A stretch of 64,000 nucleotides of DNA. It comes from an uncultured Erythrobacter sp. (GTDB lineage: Bacteria; Pseudomonadota; Alphaproteobacteria; Sphingomonadales; Sphingomonadaceae). Made by a program: the position numbers and the translations under genes. Position 1 is the first letter of the stretch. Every line of letters starts with the position of its first letter. The stretch lies in the NCBI RefSeq assembly GCF_947499705.1, contig NZ_CANMPJ010000001.1, positions 903,501 to 967,500 of the forward strand. The letters run 5' to 3'. This document shows, one piece after another, positions 34,301-43,395 of this stretch. A model generated the notes under the pieces. That model saw only the letters and a program-made list of their open reading frames with translations. It was not told the DNA's origin and searched no databases.

Positions 34301-36530
34301 CATCGAGACCGCGACCTTCTATGCGCTGTATGGCGACTTTGAGACTGCGTTCGATCAGACCCGCTTGGCTCGCTACAACCGCACCGCGACGGGCGTGAAG
34401 GCAGAGGCGCGCTTCGGCCAGATCAAGACGCAGGGCTTTGCAGCAGAAATTTCCAGCCGCTTGCAGCGCGAAGAGATCCAGGGGCAAGGCATCACCGGCC
34501 CGTACCGCCTCGACAGCCGTCAAATCCTGGCCAATTCCGAGCGGGTTGTACTTGAGGTTCGCGATCGCTTCCGTTCGGAACTTATCGTTAGTTCACGTGA
34601 GCTTACTCGCTTTATTGATTACAATATCGACCTTTTGTCGGGCACGATCACATTTGCGCGTCCAGTGTTGAGCCGTGATGAGAACTTAAATCCACAATTC
34701 ATTGTAATTGAATATGAAACGGATGGATTGGGTGAGGCCGAGTTGAATGCTGGCGTACGTGCCGACTGGACCAGCGGCGATGGCCGTATCCGCATCGGTG
34801 CCAGCGCGATCACGGACAAGGGCGAGGGCGCGCGCACCGATATCGGCGCCGTCGATCTGCGCGCGCAGCTAGGCGATGCGACCGAAGTTCGCGCTGAATT
34901 CGGCGCAAGCCGCAGCGAGGGTGAAACCGCCACAGGTTGGTTGGTCGAAGCGCAGCATCAGACCGGCAAGCTTGATGTGCTCGCCTATGCCCGTCAGCTC
35001 GACGCGGATTACGGGATCGGTCAGCAGAACGGTGCGGAGTTGGGCCGACGCAAGTTCGGCGTCGATGGCCGCGTACTGCTCAACGAAAATCTCAGCGTGC
35101 TTGGCAGCGTGTGGCAGGATGACAGCCTGTCCGACGGTTCGCGTCGCCGCGCCGCGCAGGCACAGCTGCAACTAACGCGCCAGCGCACCGATGTCCGGAT
35201 TGGCCTGTCGCACTTCAACGATCGCCTTGCCGATGGTTCGACCAACACATCGACCGTCGCAGAAGCGGGCGTTACGCAACGCCTGTTCGACAACAAGCTA
35301 GAATTGAGCGCGGCGACCGCCATCGCTCTCGACCAGGCCGAAAGCGTCGACCTTCCAGCGCGTCACCGTCTCGGCGTGCGTTATGCGATCACAGACGATG
35401 TGCGCTTGGTCGGTAGCTACGAAATCGCCGATGGCGACCAGATCGACGCGCGCAGCCTGCGCGGCGGTGTCGAAGTAACACCATGGCAGGGCGGCCAGAT
35501 CGTCACCACGCTCGGCCAGGAAACGATCAATGAGTTTGGCAACCGCTCCTTCGCAGCGTTCGGCCTGTCGCAATCGTTGCAAGTCAGCCCGACTTTGACT
35601 GTCGACGCAACAATCGACGGCAGCCGCACGCTCGGCGGCGCGCCTGATGTGAGCGACGTTCTCAATCCGAACCAGCCGGTCGCCACCGGCGGTCAAATCA
35701 CCGGCAGCAACCTGTTTGAAGACTTCACTGCCGTCACTCTAGGCGCTGCATGGCGCAAAGATCGCTGGAGCGTCACAGCGCGCGGTGAGTATCGCGATGG
35801 CGAAGAAGCGGACCGTCAGGGCTTTACCTTCGGGGCAATCCGTCAGCTTGGCGAGGGCAGCATCGTTGGCTCGGGTGCGACCTGGACCAAGGCCGAAACG
35901 CCGAACGGCGCTGTCACCGAGATTTTCGACGCCAGCCTCGCCTTCGCGCACCGCCCCGACACATCCGAAGTCGCCATGCTCGGCAAGCTCGAATATCGCA
36001 GCGACCGCATCACGGGTGCGGTGGCAGGTGAAGCAGGCGGGGCAGGTCGTACCGCGCTGATCGTCGATGGCGACGCGACGTCGCGCCGTCTGGTCGCCAG
36101 CTGGTCGACCAACTGGAGCCCGCGCGATTGGGACGAGGATGAATTCGGCGTCGAGCATCAGACTCGCCGCGATGAATATTCGCTGTTCCTCGGCGCACGG
36201 CACAATTTCGATCAGTTCGAAGGGACAGAATTCTCCGGCACCACTGTGCTAGCTGGTCTGGACGCCCGCATTGGCATTGGCGAAAAGTTCGAAATCGGCG
36301 CGAGCGGCACCGTTCGCACCAACCTGAACGACAACGTCACCAGCTTCTCCTACGGCCCGACGATCGGCTTCGTCCCGGTAGACGGCATGCTGCTGACTGT
36401 TGGCTACAATGTGGAAGGTTTCCGCGACGGGGATTTCGCCGAAGCGCGCAATACGCAACAGGGTGTGTTCGCCGCGGTTCGACTGAAGTTCGACACCGAC
36501 ACCTTTAGCTTCTTGGGGCTTGGCCGATGA
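31323..36530 (+). CDS. 1735-residue outer-membrane protein with DUF11, Cna-B/SdrD-like and Big1-like domains and a C-terminal barrel
   Basis: The start is a TTG at 31323 with AAGGA 10 bases upstream; the signal peptide ends at VRAQ. Residues 40-75 carry the shared module (RTITNIAEANWRFGG, SNTV). A second domain spans about 85-230, and a carboxypeptidase-regulatory-like insert follows at about 240-350. A DUF11 domain lies at about 375-505, an SdrD/Cna-B-like domain (GVRVMLEDGSFAITDADGRY) at about 520-610, and a Big1-type Ig domain (LVADGRTSPVVAIRVLDR) near 780-860. From about 910 to the end there are amphipathic strands of alternating pattern, as in a large beta-barrel. This looks like the anchor or exit of the operon; the other four proteins have no visible membrane anchor. 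Confidence 0.75.
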   Translation: MRVAPSLSRLAAALCVVLLPFGVLGEGVRAQDTTPEETPEVIRTITNIAEANWRFGGREASITSNTVSIDVTLPPPEIRALRPAPQGGFELNFRAPICSATGQSIQSVGSPGSSQPTANSQPLNAMVEQTSVLRAGQTLFFEVTALQGNLDPNEIDSLDVVITTSTGDRETETIFETGPNTGIFVGQIDTARIPPAPVQGDCQLSITDGSQIEIAASLPGQTEIIVQTDVVVLADPFGVVFDSETGEPVDGAIVTLVDDATGLPATVFAEDGVTAWPSTVISGQTITDGAGRVIEMGPGEFWFPLTFLGRYRLVIEPPEPYTAPSVVSRAELARLARPDGRSFVIADGSFGGAFELTDPTPVQIDIPLDRPSLEIGLTKTASRQRVVPGDVVFYAITASNADPSRVKRNVVLTDVPSRELRLRPDTVRVNGAVAPDAVTIASDGSSLSIDLGDLAGGASARVTYAMTVRPDASPGRAVNDAVVTDSLGRTARANAVIDIERESIADRMTIIGRVTDGRCSVRDEERRGIPGVRVMLEDGSFAITDADGRYHFEGVVPGTHVVQASRMTLPEGAEFIDCIRSTRNAGSNNSRFVIGQGGSLVVVDFHATVPEGSLVDVAPLAETTPDGSIARETAALATSTNGATGADILVAGAAAQAPVEPATPLAAPTTDWLAMGDGEDGFLSPTVDANPRAPAIKVAIRHRRGQKVVLRVDGEEVDPLAFDGTLQPQKGRFGVSTWRGVPLINERTFLEADIYNSFGEVSKTLSREVFFTSTPTKVELVPELSNLVADGRTSPVVAIRVLDRNNRPLREGIAGEFSLNAPYESAEQLDRQQLNQLTGLGASSARWVVEGNEGIAFIELAPTMVSGSLRLDFTFDDGEIARQQELEAWIEPGDIEWTIIGLAEGTIGARSVADNMERAGRFDSDLGDDARVALYAKGRVLGKYLLTLAYDSAKQREDQRVLGTLDPQAYYTVFADGSLRRFDAASREKLYVRIETATFYALYGDFETAFDQTRLARYNRTATGVKAEARFGQIKTQGFAAEISSRLQREEIQGQGITGPYRLDSRQILANSERVVLEVRDRFRSELIVSSRELTRFIDYNIDLLSGTITFARPVLSRDENLNPQFIVIEYETDGLGEAELNAGVRADWTSGDGRIRIGASAITDKGEGARTDIGAVDLRAQLGDATEVRAEFGASRSEGETATGWLVEAQHQTGKLDVLAYARQLDADYGIGQQNGAELGRRKFGVDGRVLLNENLSVLGSVWQDDSLSDGSRRRAAQAQLQLTRQRTDVRIGLSHFNDRLADGSTNTSTVAEAGVTQRLFDNKLELSAATAIALDQAESVDLPARHRLGVRYAITDDVRLVGSYEIADGDQIDARSLRGGVEVTPWQGGQIVTTLGQETINEFGNRSFAAFGLSQSLQVSPTLTVDATIDGSRTLGGAPDVSDVLNPNQPVATGGQITGSNLFEDFTAVTLGAAWRKDRWSVTARGEYRDGEEADRQGFTFGAIRQLGEGSIVGSGATWTKAETPNGAVTEIFDASLAFAHRPDTSEVAMLGKLEYRSDRITGAVAGEAGGAGRTALIVDGDATSRRLVASWSTNWSPRDWDEDEFGVEHQTRRDEYSLFLGARHNFDQFEGTEFSGTTVLAGLDARIGIGEKFEIGASGTVRTNLNDNVTSFSYGPTIGFVPVDGMLLTVGYNVEGFRDGDFAEARNTQQGVFAAVRLKFDTDTFSFLGLGR

Positions 36531-38743
36531 ACCGCGTTCTCGATCCAATGACGCGTATGGCGAGCGTGTGGGCTTTGCTGGTTGCGGCGGCGCTGCTGCT
36601 CGCGCCGCAGGCAGCACGGGCGCAGAGCGAGGATATCGACTGGGCTGACGCTGGTGCGCCAAGCCAGGGGACGCTGCCAAGCCCAACGACCGTAACAGGT
36701 TCCGACGGGACCACCGCGACGGTTTCGCGAACCATCACAACGTCCGGAGCAAGCACTTTCGCGTCTCCCTTCGCAAGCGATTTCCTGAGCTATTTCAGTG
36801 GTCAGATCGGTGGCGGAACCAATGGCCAGTCCCCGATCCTGATCAATCTCGACAACTCGGAATTCGACCCGTTGGATCGGGTGACGATCGACATTGTGCT
36901 CAGCAGGGCCGTGACCGATCTGAACTTCGAACTCAGCGACATCGACAATGGCGGGTTCGTCGATGCGGTCGAGGTTTTCTACGATGACGACCTGACGGGC
37001 GGATTCACGAATGCGGCGAACAACACTGCCTTGTGGAGCATTGGCTCCTCGGTTGCGCGCACCAATGATGGAACGCTCAACGGCTGGATCGGAGACGATC
37101 CGTCCGATCAGTTCACCACCGATGGCGATGTGGCGTTGGACTTTAATGGAACGCAGGTGCGCCGCATCAGGATTGTCTATTTCAGCTACACCGGAACAGG
37201 TAATCCGGGCGCGCAGTTCGCGAGTATTTCTGACCTCAGATATGCGGCAGATGGTGCTGATCTATCGCTCACAAAAACGCTGGTTGGATTGGCACCTTTT
37301 CCAGGCGGCAATGCGACGTGGAGATTGACGGTCATCAACGCGTCTAGCTCCGCGGATACTGCAAACGGGATCATCGTCGAGGACACGCTGCCTTCGCAAT
37401 TCAGTTTCAGCAGTGCGAGCGGCACCGGTTCGTTCAATTCGAGCAACGGCCAGTGGAGCGTGGGCAGTCTTGCGCCCGGTGCCTCCGCCAGTATCGATAT
37501 CACCGGCACGGTGTCCTCTGCGGCAGGAACCGTTGTGACCAATGTCGCCGAGATCATCGCCAGCAGCGAAAGCGATCCGGATTCCACGGTCAATAACGGT
37601 GCGACCACTGAGGACGATTATGCAACCTCCAGCTTCACCGTACAAAATGGCCGCCTCGCTGGAATTCCGCCGATCCTGGTCTGCCCTGCTGGACAATCGG
37701 TGTTCGATTGGGATGCGATTTCTAGTTGGACGGACGGTTCGACCGACAACACCTATGCCTTCGCCAGTTTTGGCAATGTTCGCTTCGAGCTCGACAATGA
37801 CGGTGCATATATCGACAACGCCACTTTCGGCGGTCAGTCGCCAACTGTTTTCAACGCATTCACCGGCGGCCTCGATCCGGCCGAAAACAGTCTGACTGTC
37901 CTTGCGAACCAGGCAAATCAAACGGGCGAAGTCGAAGTGACAATCACGTTGCCGCGTTCCTTCACCGGATTGCAGTTCACGATTTTCGATGTCGATTTCA
38001 ACTCTGGCCAGTTCTCGGACCGGGTCGAAGTCGTTGGCACGAGTGGCGGAACAACCGTGCTGCCGACTTTGACCAACGGCAACGTCAATTTCGTGGTCGG
38101 CAACGAAGCGTTCGGTGACGGCGGGTCGAACAACGATCAGGATTTCGGCAATGTCGTCGTGACCTTCGATCAGGCCGTGGACACAGTCGTGGTGCGCTAT
38201 GGCAACCATTCGACCGCGCCCGACAATCCTGGGCAACAGGGTATCGGTATTCACGACATTACTGTGTGTGATCCATTTGCGCAGCTCAGCGTCACCAAGG
38301 TCAGTTCGGTCATCGCCGATCCGGTCAATGGGACCACCAATGCCAAGGCCATCCCTGGTGCAACGATCGAGTATCTGATCACAGTCACCAATATCGGCAC
38401 CGACCCTGCCGATGCCGACACCGTAGTTATCTGGGATGACGGACCCGCTGACGCCAAAATGTGCCTGTTGGATCGAAGCGGTGGGCCTGTGATCTTCGCC
38501 AACTCCAGCGGCACGTCCGGCCTGACATACGATTATGGAGGAGCGGGTAGTCCGCCGCTGGATCTTGGCGTGACAACCGACGATCTCGAATTCTCCGAGG
38601 ATGATGCGGTGACGTTCGATTACACACCGACCGCCGATGATGACAATTGCGACGATGCCATTACGGATTTTCGCGTGCGACCCGGCGGTGCCTTTGCTGG
38701 CGGCACAAGTGTGACCTTGCGGGTTCGCTACCAAGTCGAGTGA
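36527..38743 (+). CDS. large exported DUF11-domain surface protein, last gene of the operon
   Basis: A 738-residue protein with a signal peptide ending at AARAQ. It overlaps the barrel gene by four bases (ATGA), so the two are made together. Two related beta domains (about 85-240 and 385-575) share the pattern VEVTITLPRSFTGLQFTIFD and the DRVTIDIVLSRAVTDLNFEL variant. Each is followed by a DUF11 domain: LSLTKTLVGLAPFPGG (about 245-350) and LSVTKVSSVIADPVNG (about 580-738). So it is a duplicated two-domain unit. The protein ends on a DUF11 strand (SVTLRVRYQVE). Confidence 0.8.
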   Translation: MNRVLDPMTRMASVWALLVAAALLLAPQAARAQSEDIDWADAGAPSQGTLPSPTTVTGSDGTTATVSRTITTSGASTFASPFASDFLSYFSGQIGGGTNGQSPILINLDNSEFDPLDRVTIDIVLSRAVTDLNFELSDIDNGGFVDAVEVFYDDDLTGGFTNAANNTALWSIGSSVARTNDGTLNGWIGDDPSDQFTTDGDVALDFNGTQVRRIRIVYFSYTGTGNPGAQFASISDLRYAADGADLSLTKTLVGLAPFPGGNATWRLTVINASSSADTANGIIVEDTLPSQFSFSSASGTGSFNSSNGQWSVGSLAPGASASIDITGTVSSAAGTVVTNVAEIIASSESDPDSTVNNGATTEDDYATSSFTVQNGRLAGIPPILVCPAGQSVFDWDAISSWTDGSTDNTYAFASFGNVRFELDNDGAYIDNATFGGQSPTVFNAFTGGLDPAENSLTVLANQANQTGEVEVTITLPRSFTGLQFTIFDVDFNSGQFSDRVEVVGTSGGTTVLPTLTNGNVNFVVGNEAFGDGGSNNDQDFGNVVVTFDQAVDTVVVRYGNHSTAPDNPGQQGIGIHDITVCDPFAQLSVTKVSSVIADPVNGTTNAKAIPGATIEYLITVTNIGTDPADADTVVIWDDGPADAKMCLLDRSGGPVIFANSSGTSGLTYDYGGAGSPPLDLGVTTDDLEFSEDDAVTFDYTPTADDDNCDDAITDFRVRPGGAFAGGTSVTLRVRYQVE

Positions 38744-38830
38744 CGCGACGCGCGCAGGCTTTTGCGCATATGTATTCTTGCGGGGCGAGGTTTGTTGACG
38801 GTTTTAGTCAAGCCTCTATGCATCGGATCT

Positions 38831-39574
38831 ATGGATTCCAGCCTCGGCCTGCGCTCTCCGCCTGCGCTTTCTTCCATGCTCAAGGGCGGGGCAATCTCCC
38901 TTTTCCTCGATTTCGACGGCACTCTGGTTGATCTGGCTCCCGGACCTGACGCAATCAGGCCTCGACCGGACCTAGCCGAACGTTTGACAGAGCTTGATGC
39001 TCGGCTTGATGGGCGCTGCGCGCTGGTTAGCGGCAGGGCAATCAGCGACATCGAAAGTCACATCGGTCCGGTTCCGCTTGCGGCGGCGGGCTCGCACGGC
39101 CTCGAAATCCGCAGCGCTACCGGCAATCCGATTGGCGACACACCGCAAGGATTGCCGCCGGTGATTGAGCGTGAGCTGCGCGAATTCGCAACCGAGAATG
39201 ACATTGATTACGAGGCAAAGCCGCATGGGGGAGCGTTGCATTATCGCTCCAACCCCGCGCGCGGGGACGAGGCTGACCGGTTCGCAGAGAGCCTCGCACT
39301 GTCGCATGGCTGGTCTGCGCAACGCGGCAAATGCGTTGTGGAACTGGTGGCTAAGGATGCCAACAAAGGATCCGCTGTCTTTAAACTTATGCAGACCGAT
39401 GCGTTCGCTGGATCTCGGCCGTTTTTCATCGGCGACGATCTGACCGATGAAGCAGGCTTTGTAGCCTGTGCAGACCTAGGCGGTGCCGGAATCCTGGTTG
39501 GTGAGCGCGAGCCGACCCAAGCCCGATTCCAACTGCCGGATGTTTCCTCCGTTCATGAATGGCTCGAACTATGA
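38831..39574 (+). CDS. otsB: trehalose-6-phosphate phosphatase
   Basis: A 247-residue HAD-family phosphatase. Motif I is LFLDFDGTLVDL, motif II lies in ALVSGR, the lysine motif in VELVAKDANKGSA, and motif III is FIGDDLTDEAGF. It removes phosphate from trehalose 6-phosphate made by OtsA. The start is uncertain: ATG 38831 is used, while ATG 38876 is 15 codons later and nearer motif I; neither has a strong ribosome site. It overlaps the GH15 gene by four bases. Confidence 0.88.
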   Translation: MDSSLGLRSPPALSSMLKGGAISLFLDFDGTLVDLAPGPDAIRPRPDLAERLTELDARLDGRCALVSGRAISDIESHIGPVPLAAAGSHGLEIRSATGNPIGDTPQGLPPVIERELREFATENDIDYEAKPHGGALHYRSNPARGDEADRFAESLALSHGWSAQRGKCVVELVAKDANKGSAVFKLMQTDAFAGSRPFFIGDDLTDEAGFVACADLGGAGILVGEREPTQARFQLPDVSSVHEWLEL

Positions 39575-41376
39575 GCGACAAGAATTCTCCTAGTCTTGAA
39601 CTCTGGCCGATTGGTAATTGTCAGGTTTCCGGCCTGATCGACCACTCGGGCGCGCTGGTTTGGGGCTGTGTGCCGCGCGTCGATGGTGATCCCGTCTTCT
39701 CGGCGTTGCTCAACGGCGATCAGCGCGACGCCGGGATCTGGCGTTTTGAGCTGGAAGGGCAGGTTCGGAGCTCGCAGGAATACATCCGCAATACGCCGAA
39801 CCTTGTCACGACACTGGAAGCCGAAGACGGCAGCGCAGTAGAAATCCTCGATTTCTGTCCCCGGTTCGAGCGCTCGGGCCGGATGTATCGCCCGGTCGCC
39901 TATGTTCGGATCGTCCGCCCGATTTCAGGCAATCCGCGCATCAAGGTCGTGCTCGCGCCGACCAAGAATTACGGTGCATCGCTCGCCGAAACGACCAATG
40001 GCACCAACCACATTCGATATCTCGTCGGACCGCAGGCGCTCAGGCTCTCAACCGACGCGCCGGTCGGCTACATCATGGAAGGGCGCACCTTCCGTATCGA
40101 AACCGACACGCATTTCTTCCTCGGCCCGGATGAGCCTTTCTCGGGCAATCTGCGCGAGCAGGTACGCTCGATGGAGCAGGGCACGCGCAAATACTGGCAG
40201 AACTGGGTTCGAATGCTGGCGATCCCGCTCGAATGGCAGGATGAGGTCATTCGCTGCGCGATTACGCTGAAACTGTGCCAGCACGACGAGACCGGAGCGA
40301 TCGTCGCGGCTTTAACGACATCGATCCCGGAAGCCGCGCATTCGGAACGCAACTGGGACTACCGTTACTGCTGGATCCGCGATTCCTATTACACGATCCA
40401 GGCGCTCAATCGCCTCGGTGCGTTGGATGTGATGGAGAAGTATCTCGCCTATTTGCGCAACATCGTCGACGGCGCCCGTGGTGGGCAAATCCAGCCGCTC
40501 TATTCCGTGATGGGCGAAAGCGAGCTGGATGAGACAACGGCAAGCTATCTCGCGGGCTATCGCGGTATGGGACCTGTGCGACGCGGCAATGCGGCTTACA
40601 AACAGGTGCAGTATGACTGCTACGGTCAGATCGTTTTGCCGAGCGCGCAGGGCTTCTTCGATGGACGCCTGCTCCGCCCGGCGACCGAGCACGATTTCGA
40701 GAACCTCGAACAAGTCGGCAAAATGGCCTGGGCGATGCACGATCAGCCCGATGCTGGTTTGTGGGAGTTCCGTACGCGGCAGGAGGTGCACACCTATTCC
40801 GCCGTCATGTGCTGGGCGGCGTGTGATCGGTTGGCCAATGTCGCCGCGCATATCGGCAAGGATGACCGCGCCACTGTCTGGCGCGACCGTGCAGATGCGA
40901 TCCGCGCCAAGATCGAAGCCGAGGCGTGGAAGGAAAACGGCGAAGAGGGCGGCCACTACGGGGCAAGCTTTGAAAGCGATTACCTCGACGCCAGCCTACT
41001 TCAGATGGTCGAGTTGCGTTTCCTCTCACCCGACAATGAGCGCTTTCAGCAAACCTTTGCAGCGGTCGAGAAGCACTTGCGGCGCGGCGAGCATATGCTG
41101 CGCTACGCCGCCGAAGACGATTTCGGCGCGCCCGAAACCGCGTTCAATGTCTGCACCTTCTGGCTGATCGAAGCGCTGCATCTGGCCGGGCGCGATGATG
41201 AAGCGCGCGCATTGTTCACGACCATGCTAAGTCATATGACGCAGTCGGGACTGCTCAGCGAAGATCTCGACTACGAAACCGGCGAGCTGTGGGGGAACTT
41301 CCCCCAAACCTACTCGCTGGTAGGGGTAATCAATTGCGCCGGATTGCTGTCCAAGCCGTGGAGTGAAGTCCGATAA
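39571..41376 (+). CDS. glycoside hydrolase family 15 protein (glucoamylase/trehalase type)
   Basis: A 601-residue GH15 enzyme. The N-terminal beta domain starts LELWPIGNCQVSGLID; the (alpha/alpha)6 barrel has ERNWDYRYCWIRDSYYTIQAL and, near the C-terminus, LSEDLDYETGELWGNFPQ, where the catalytic acids of the family lie. Bacterial GH15 members include trehalases and glucoamylases. Lying between otsB and otsA it may limit trehalose or act on a related glucan; the substrate cannot be read from sequence. The ATG at 39571 shares ATGA with the otsB stop. Confidence 0.9.
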   Translation: MSDKNSPSLELWPIGNCQVSGLIDHSGALVWGCVPRVDGDPVFSALLNGDQRDAGIWRFELEGQVRSSQEYIRNTPNLVTTLEAEDGSAVEILDFCPRFERSGRMYRPVAYVRIVRPISGNPRIKVVLAPTKNYGASLAETTNGTNHIRYLVGPQALRLSTDAPVGYIMEGRTFRIETDTHFFLGPDEPFSGNLREQVRSMEQGTRKYWQNWVRMLAIPLEWQDEVIRCAITLKLCQHDETGAIVAALTTSIPEAAHSERNWDYRYCWIRDSYYTIQALNRLGALDVMEKYLAYLRNIVDGARGGQIQPLYSVMGESELDETTASYLAGYRGMGPVRRGNAAYKQVQYDCYGQIVLPSAQGFFDGRLLRPATEHDFENLEQVGKMAWAMHDQPDAGLWEFRTRQEVHTYSAVMCWAACDRLANVAAHIGKDDRATVWRDRADAIRAKIEAEAWKENGEEGGHYGASFESDYLDASLLQMVELRFLSPDNERFQQTFAAVEKHLRRGEHMLRYAAEDDFGAPETAFNVCTFWLIEALHLAGRDDEARALFTTMLSHMTQSGLLSEDLDYETGELWGNFPQTYSLVGVINCAGLLSKPWSEVR

Positions 41377-42764
41377 GCCGTCTTGTTGTCATCTCGAACC
41401 GAGTGGCCGTGCCAAAGGCGCGCGGGGTTGCTGGTGCGCAGGGCGGGCTTGCCGGGGCGCTCAACGCCGCGTTGAAGGATCGCGGGGGCTTATGGTTCGG
41501 CTGGTCGGGGCAGGAAAGCGAAGACCGCACCGGCAATATGAACTTGCAGCGCAATGATGGTGTGACGACCGCAACCATCGATCTCTCGCATCGCGATATC
41601 GACGAATATTACAACGGTTACGCCAACTCGACCCTGTGGCCGCTGTTTCATTACCGCATTGACCTCACCGAATATGAGAATGAGACCGGGCGCGGCTATG
41701 AGCGGGTCAACGAACGCTTCGCTGAAAGCGTCATGCCGCTGATCGAGGAAGATGATGTCGTCTGGGTGCACGACTATCATCTCATCCCGCTCGGCGAACG
41801 GCTGCGTGCGCGCGGAGCAAAGAACCGCATCGGGTTCTTCTTGCACATCCCCTGGCCGCCGACGCGTCTGCTAACTTCGCTCCCGTTCCACGAACGCTTG
41901 GTCAAGACCATGCTCGACTACGATCTGATCGGCTTCCAGACCCAGGAATGGCTGTCGAGCTTCGTGCACTATTGCGAGAACGAGCTGGGCGCGAGCGTCG
42001 ATCACGAAACCGGTCGGATCGACCACGAAGGGCGGACGGTGCTTGCGCGCGCTTACCCGATCGGGATCGATTGGGAGCATTTTCAGGGTCTTGGGGCTGG
42101 CGAAGAAGCCAAAGCAGCGGAAGAACGCCTCCTCGCGTCAACCCGCAACCGTACCGGGATGATCGGTGTGGACCGGCTCGACTATTCGAAGGGCCTGCCC
42201 GAGCGGATCGACGGGATCGGCCGTTTTTACGATCAGCATCCGGAGCGCACGCGCGATCTCATCTTCATTCAGATTGCTCCGCCAAGCCGCGAAGATGTTG
42301 AAAGCTATCAGCATATTCGAGAAGTGCTCGAACAGAAAACCGGGCAGATCAATGGCGCGCGAAGCGAGGTCGATATTGTCCCGATCCGCTATGTGAACCG
42401 TGGGTACAGTCATGCCGAGTTGTTCGGCTTTTTCCGCGCAGCCAAGATTGGTCTCGTCACGCCTTTGCGTGACGGGATGAACCTGGTGGCGAAGGAATAT
42501 GTCGCCGCGCAAGACCCGGAAGACCCCGGTGTGCTGATCCTGTCGGAATTTGCCGGCGCCGCGCATCAATTGGGCGCCAATGGCGAAGGAGCCCTATTGG
42601 TCAATCCGCACAGTCCAGACCTGTTGGCCCGCGCGATCGCGCAGGCGCTCGACATGCCGCTTGCCGAGCGCAAAAGCCGCTATGAAGCGATGATCGGTAC
42701 GGTGCGCGACGACAATGTGCGCTGGTGGACCACGGAGTTCTGCACTGACCTCGCCGAAGGGTAG
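41373..42764 (+). CDS. otsA: trehalose-6-phosphate synthase, apparent ATA start
   Basis: A GT20 enzyme of about 463 residues joining UDP-glucose and glucose 6-phosphate. Family motifs are [46 protein letters not shown] and [17 protein letters not shown]. No ATG, GTG or TTG lies before the essential SNR loop. The frame is closed by TGA at 41364, and the first usual start is GTG 41403, which would remove RLVVISNR. The ATA at 41373 overlaps the GH15 stop as ATAA, and GGAG at 41360-41363 is well spaced for it, so ATA is the probable start. Confidence 0.88.
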   Translation: MSRLVVISNRVAVPKARGVAGAQGGLAGALNAALKDRGGLWFGWSGQESEDRTGNMNLQRNDGVTTATIDLSHRDIDEYYNGYANSTLWPLFHYRIDLTEYENETGRGYERVNERFAESVMPLIEEDDVVWVHDYHLIPLGERLRARGAKNRIGFFLHIPWPPTRLLTSLPFHERLVKTMLDYDLIGFQTQEWLSSFVHYCENELGASVDHETGRIDHEGRTVLARAYPIGIDWEHFQGLGAGEEAKAAEERLLASTRNRTGMIGVDRLDYSKGLPERIDGIGRFYDQHPERTRDLIFIQIAPPSREDVESYQHIREVLEQKTGQINGARSEVDIVPIRYVNRGYSHAELFGFFRAAKIGLVTPLRDGMNLVAKEYVAAQDPEDPGVLILSEFAGAAHQLGANGEGALLVNPHSPDLLARAIAQALDMPLAERKSRYEAMIGTVRDDNVRWWTTEFCTDLAEG

Positions 42765-42770
42765 ATTGGC

Positions 42771-43235
42771 CTACATCAGCGGACGCGCACGCATTTGTGC
42801 GGCGCGGACGTAGTCGCTGCTTTCTGCCATTACCGTTTTCAGATCCTTGTGACGCGGGCCGGAGCCGCGCTTGGCGAGCAGGCGCTCGACCCGGCTGGTC
42901 AGGCTCTTGGGGTTGAAGGGTTTGCGGACGAAATCCTGCGCGCCGGCATACATTGCCTGCGCTTCGTCTTCGGCGCCGCTCATCGCGGTGAACATGATCA
43001 CCGGGAGATCGTAATAGAGCGGCGATTGGCGCAGCTTGCGCAGCAGCGTCACACCGGAAACACCCGGCATATCCTGATCGAGCAGCAGAATATCTGGCCG
43101 CCTGCCTTTGTGGAGCAGTTCCCATGCTTCTTCGCCGCCGGTGACCCAGCCGCAGGCATGGCCGCTGTCGATCAGCGTTTCGGAAGCCAGCTCGGCGATC
43201 AGTTCATCATCGTCGGCGATAAGGATGTAGGCCAT
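42771..43235 (-). CDS. single-domain response regulator
   Basis: A 154-residue CheY-like receiver with the acidic pair DDD at 8-10, phospho-acceptor D53 in LLLDQDMPG, Thr in MFTAMSG and Lys in VRKPFNP. After about residue 122 a short basic tail follows with no recognised output domain. It stands alone, convergent with otsA, with stops 6 bases apart. The cognate kinase is not evident. Confidence 0.88.
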   Translation of the reverse strand: MAYILIADDDELIAELASETLIDSGHACGWVTGGEEAWELLHKGRRPDILLLDQDMPGVSGVTLLRKLRQSPLYYDLPVIMFTAMSGAEDEAQAMYAGAQDFVRKPFNPKSLTSRVERLLAKRGSGPRHKDLKTVMAESSDYVRAAQMRARPLM

Positions 43236-43395
43236 GAGGGGGCGGACCTTTTCAAGTTTGGTTGAGCCTCCCGCCTAGACCGGCGTTTACCAAGTTCATG
43301 CTGCCATCGCACTTCGGGTTGCTACCTAACTTAAGCCACCGGAATCGCGCCGCATCGGTTGCCGCGCATCGGAGCGGCTGCCACTGTTGCCCGCG

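Noticed and set aside
37262..38734. 490-codon open frame on the minus strand
   Set aside because: It is antisense to the last DUF11 gene, low in recognisable motifs and cysteine/histidine-rich as shadows of GC-rich genes often are.
38795..38822. A TTGACG-N16-TATGCA promoter before otsB
   Set aside because: It fits loosely, but a start from it would leave almost no leader before ATG 38831 and alphaproteobacterial -10 boxes are too variable to support it.
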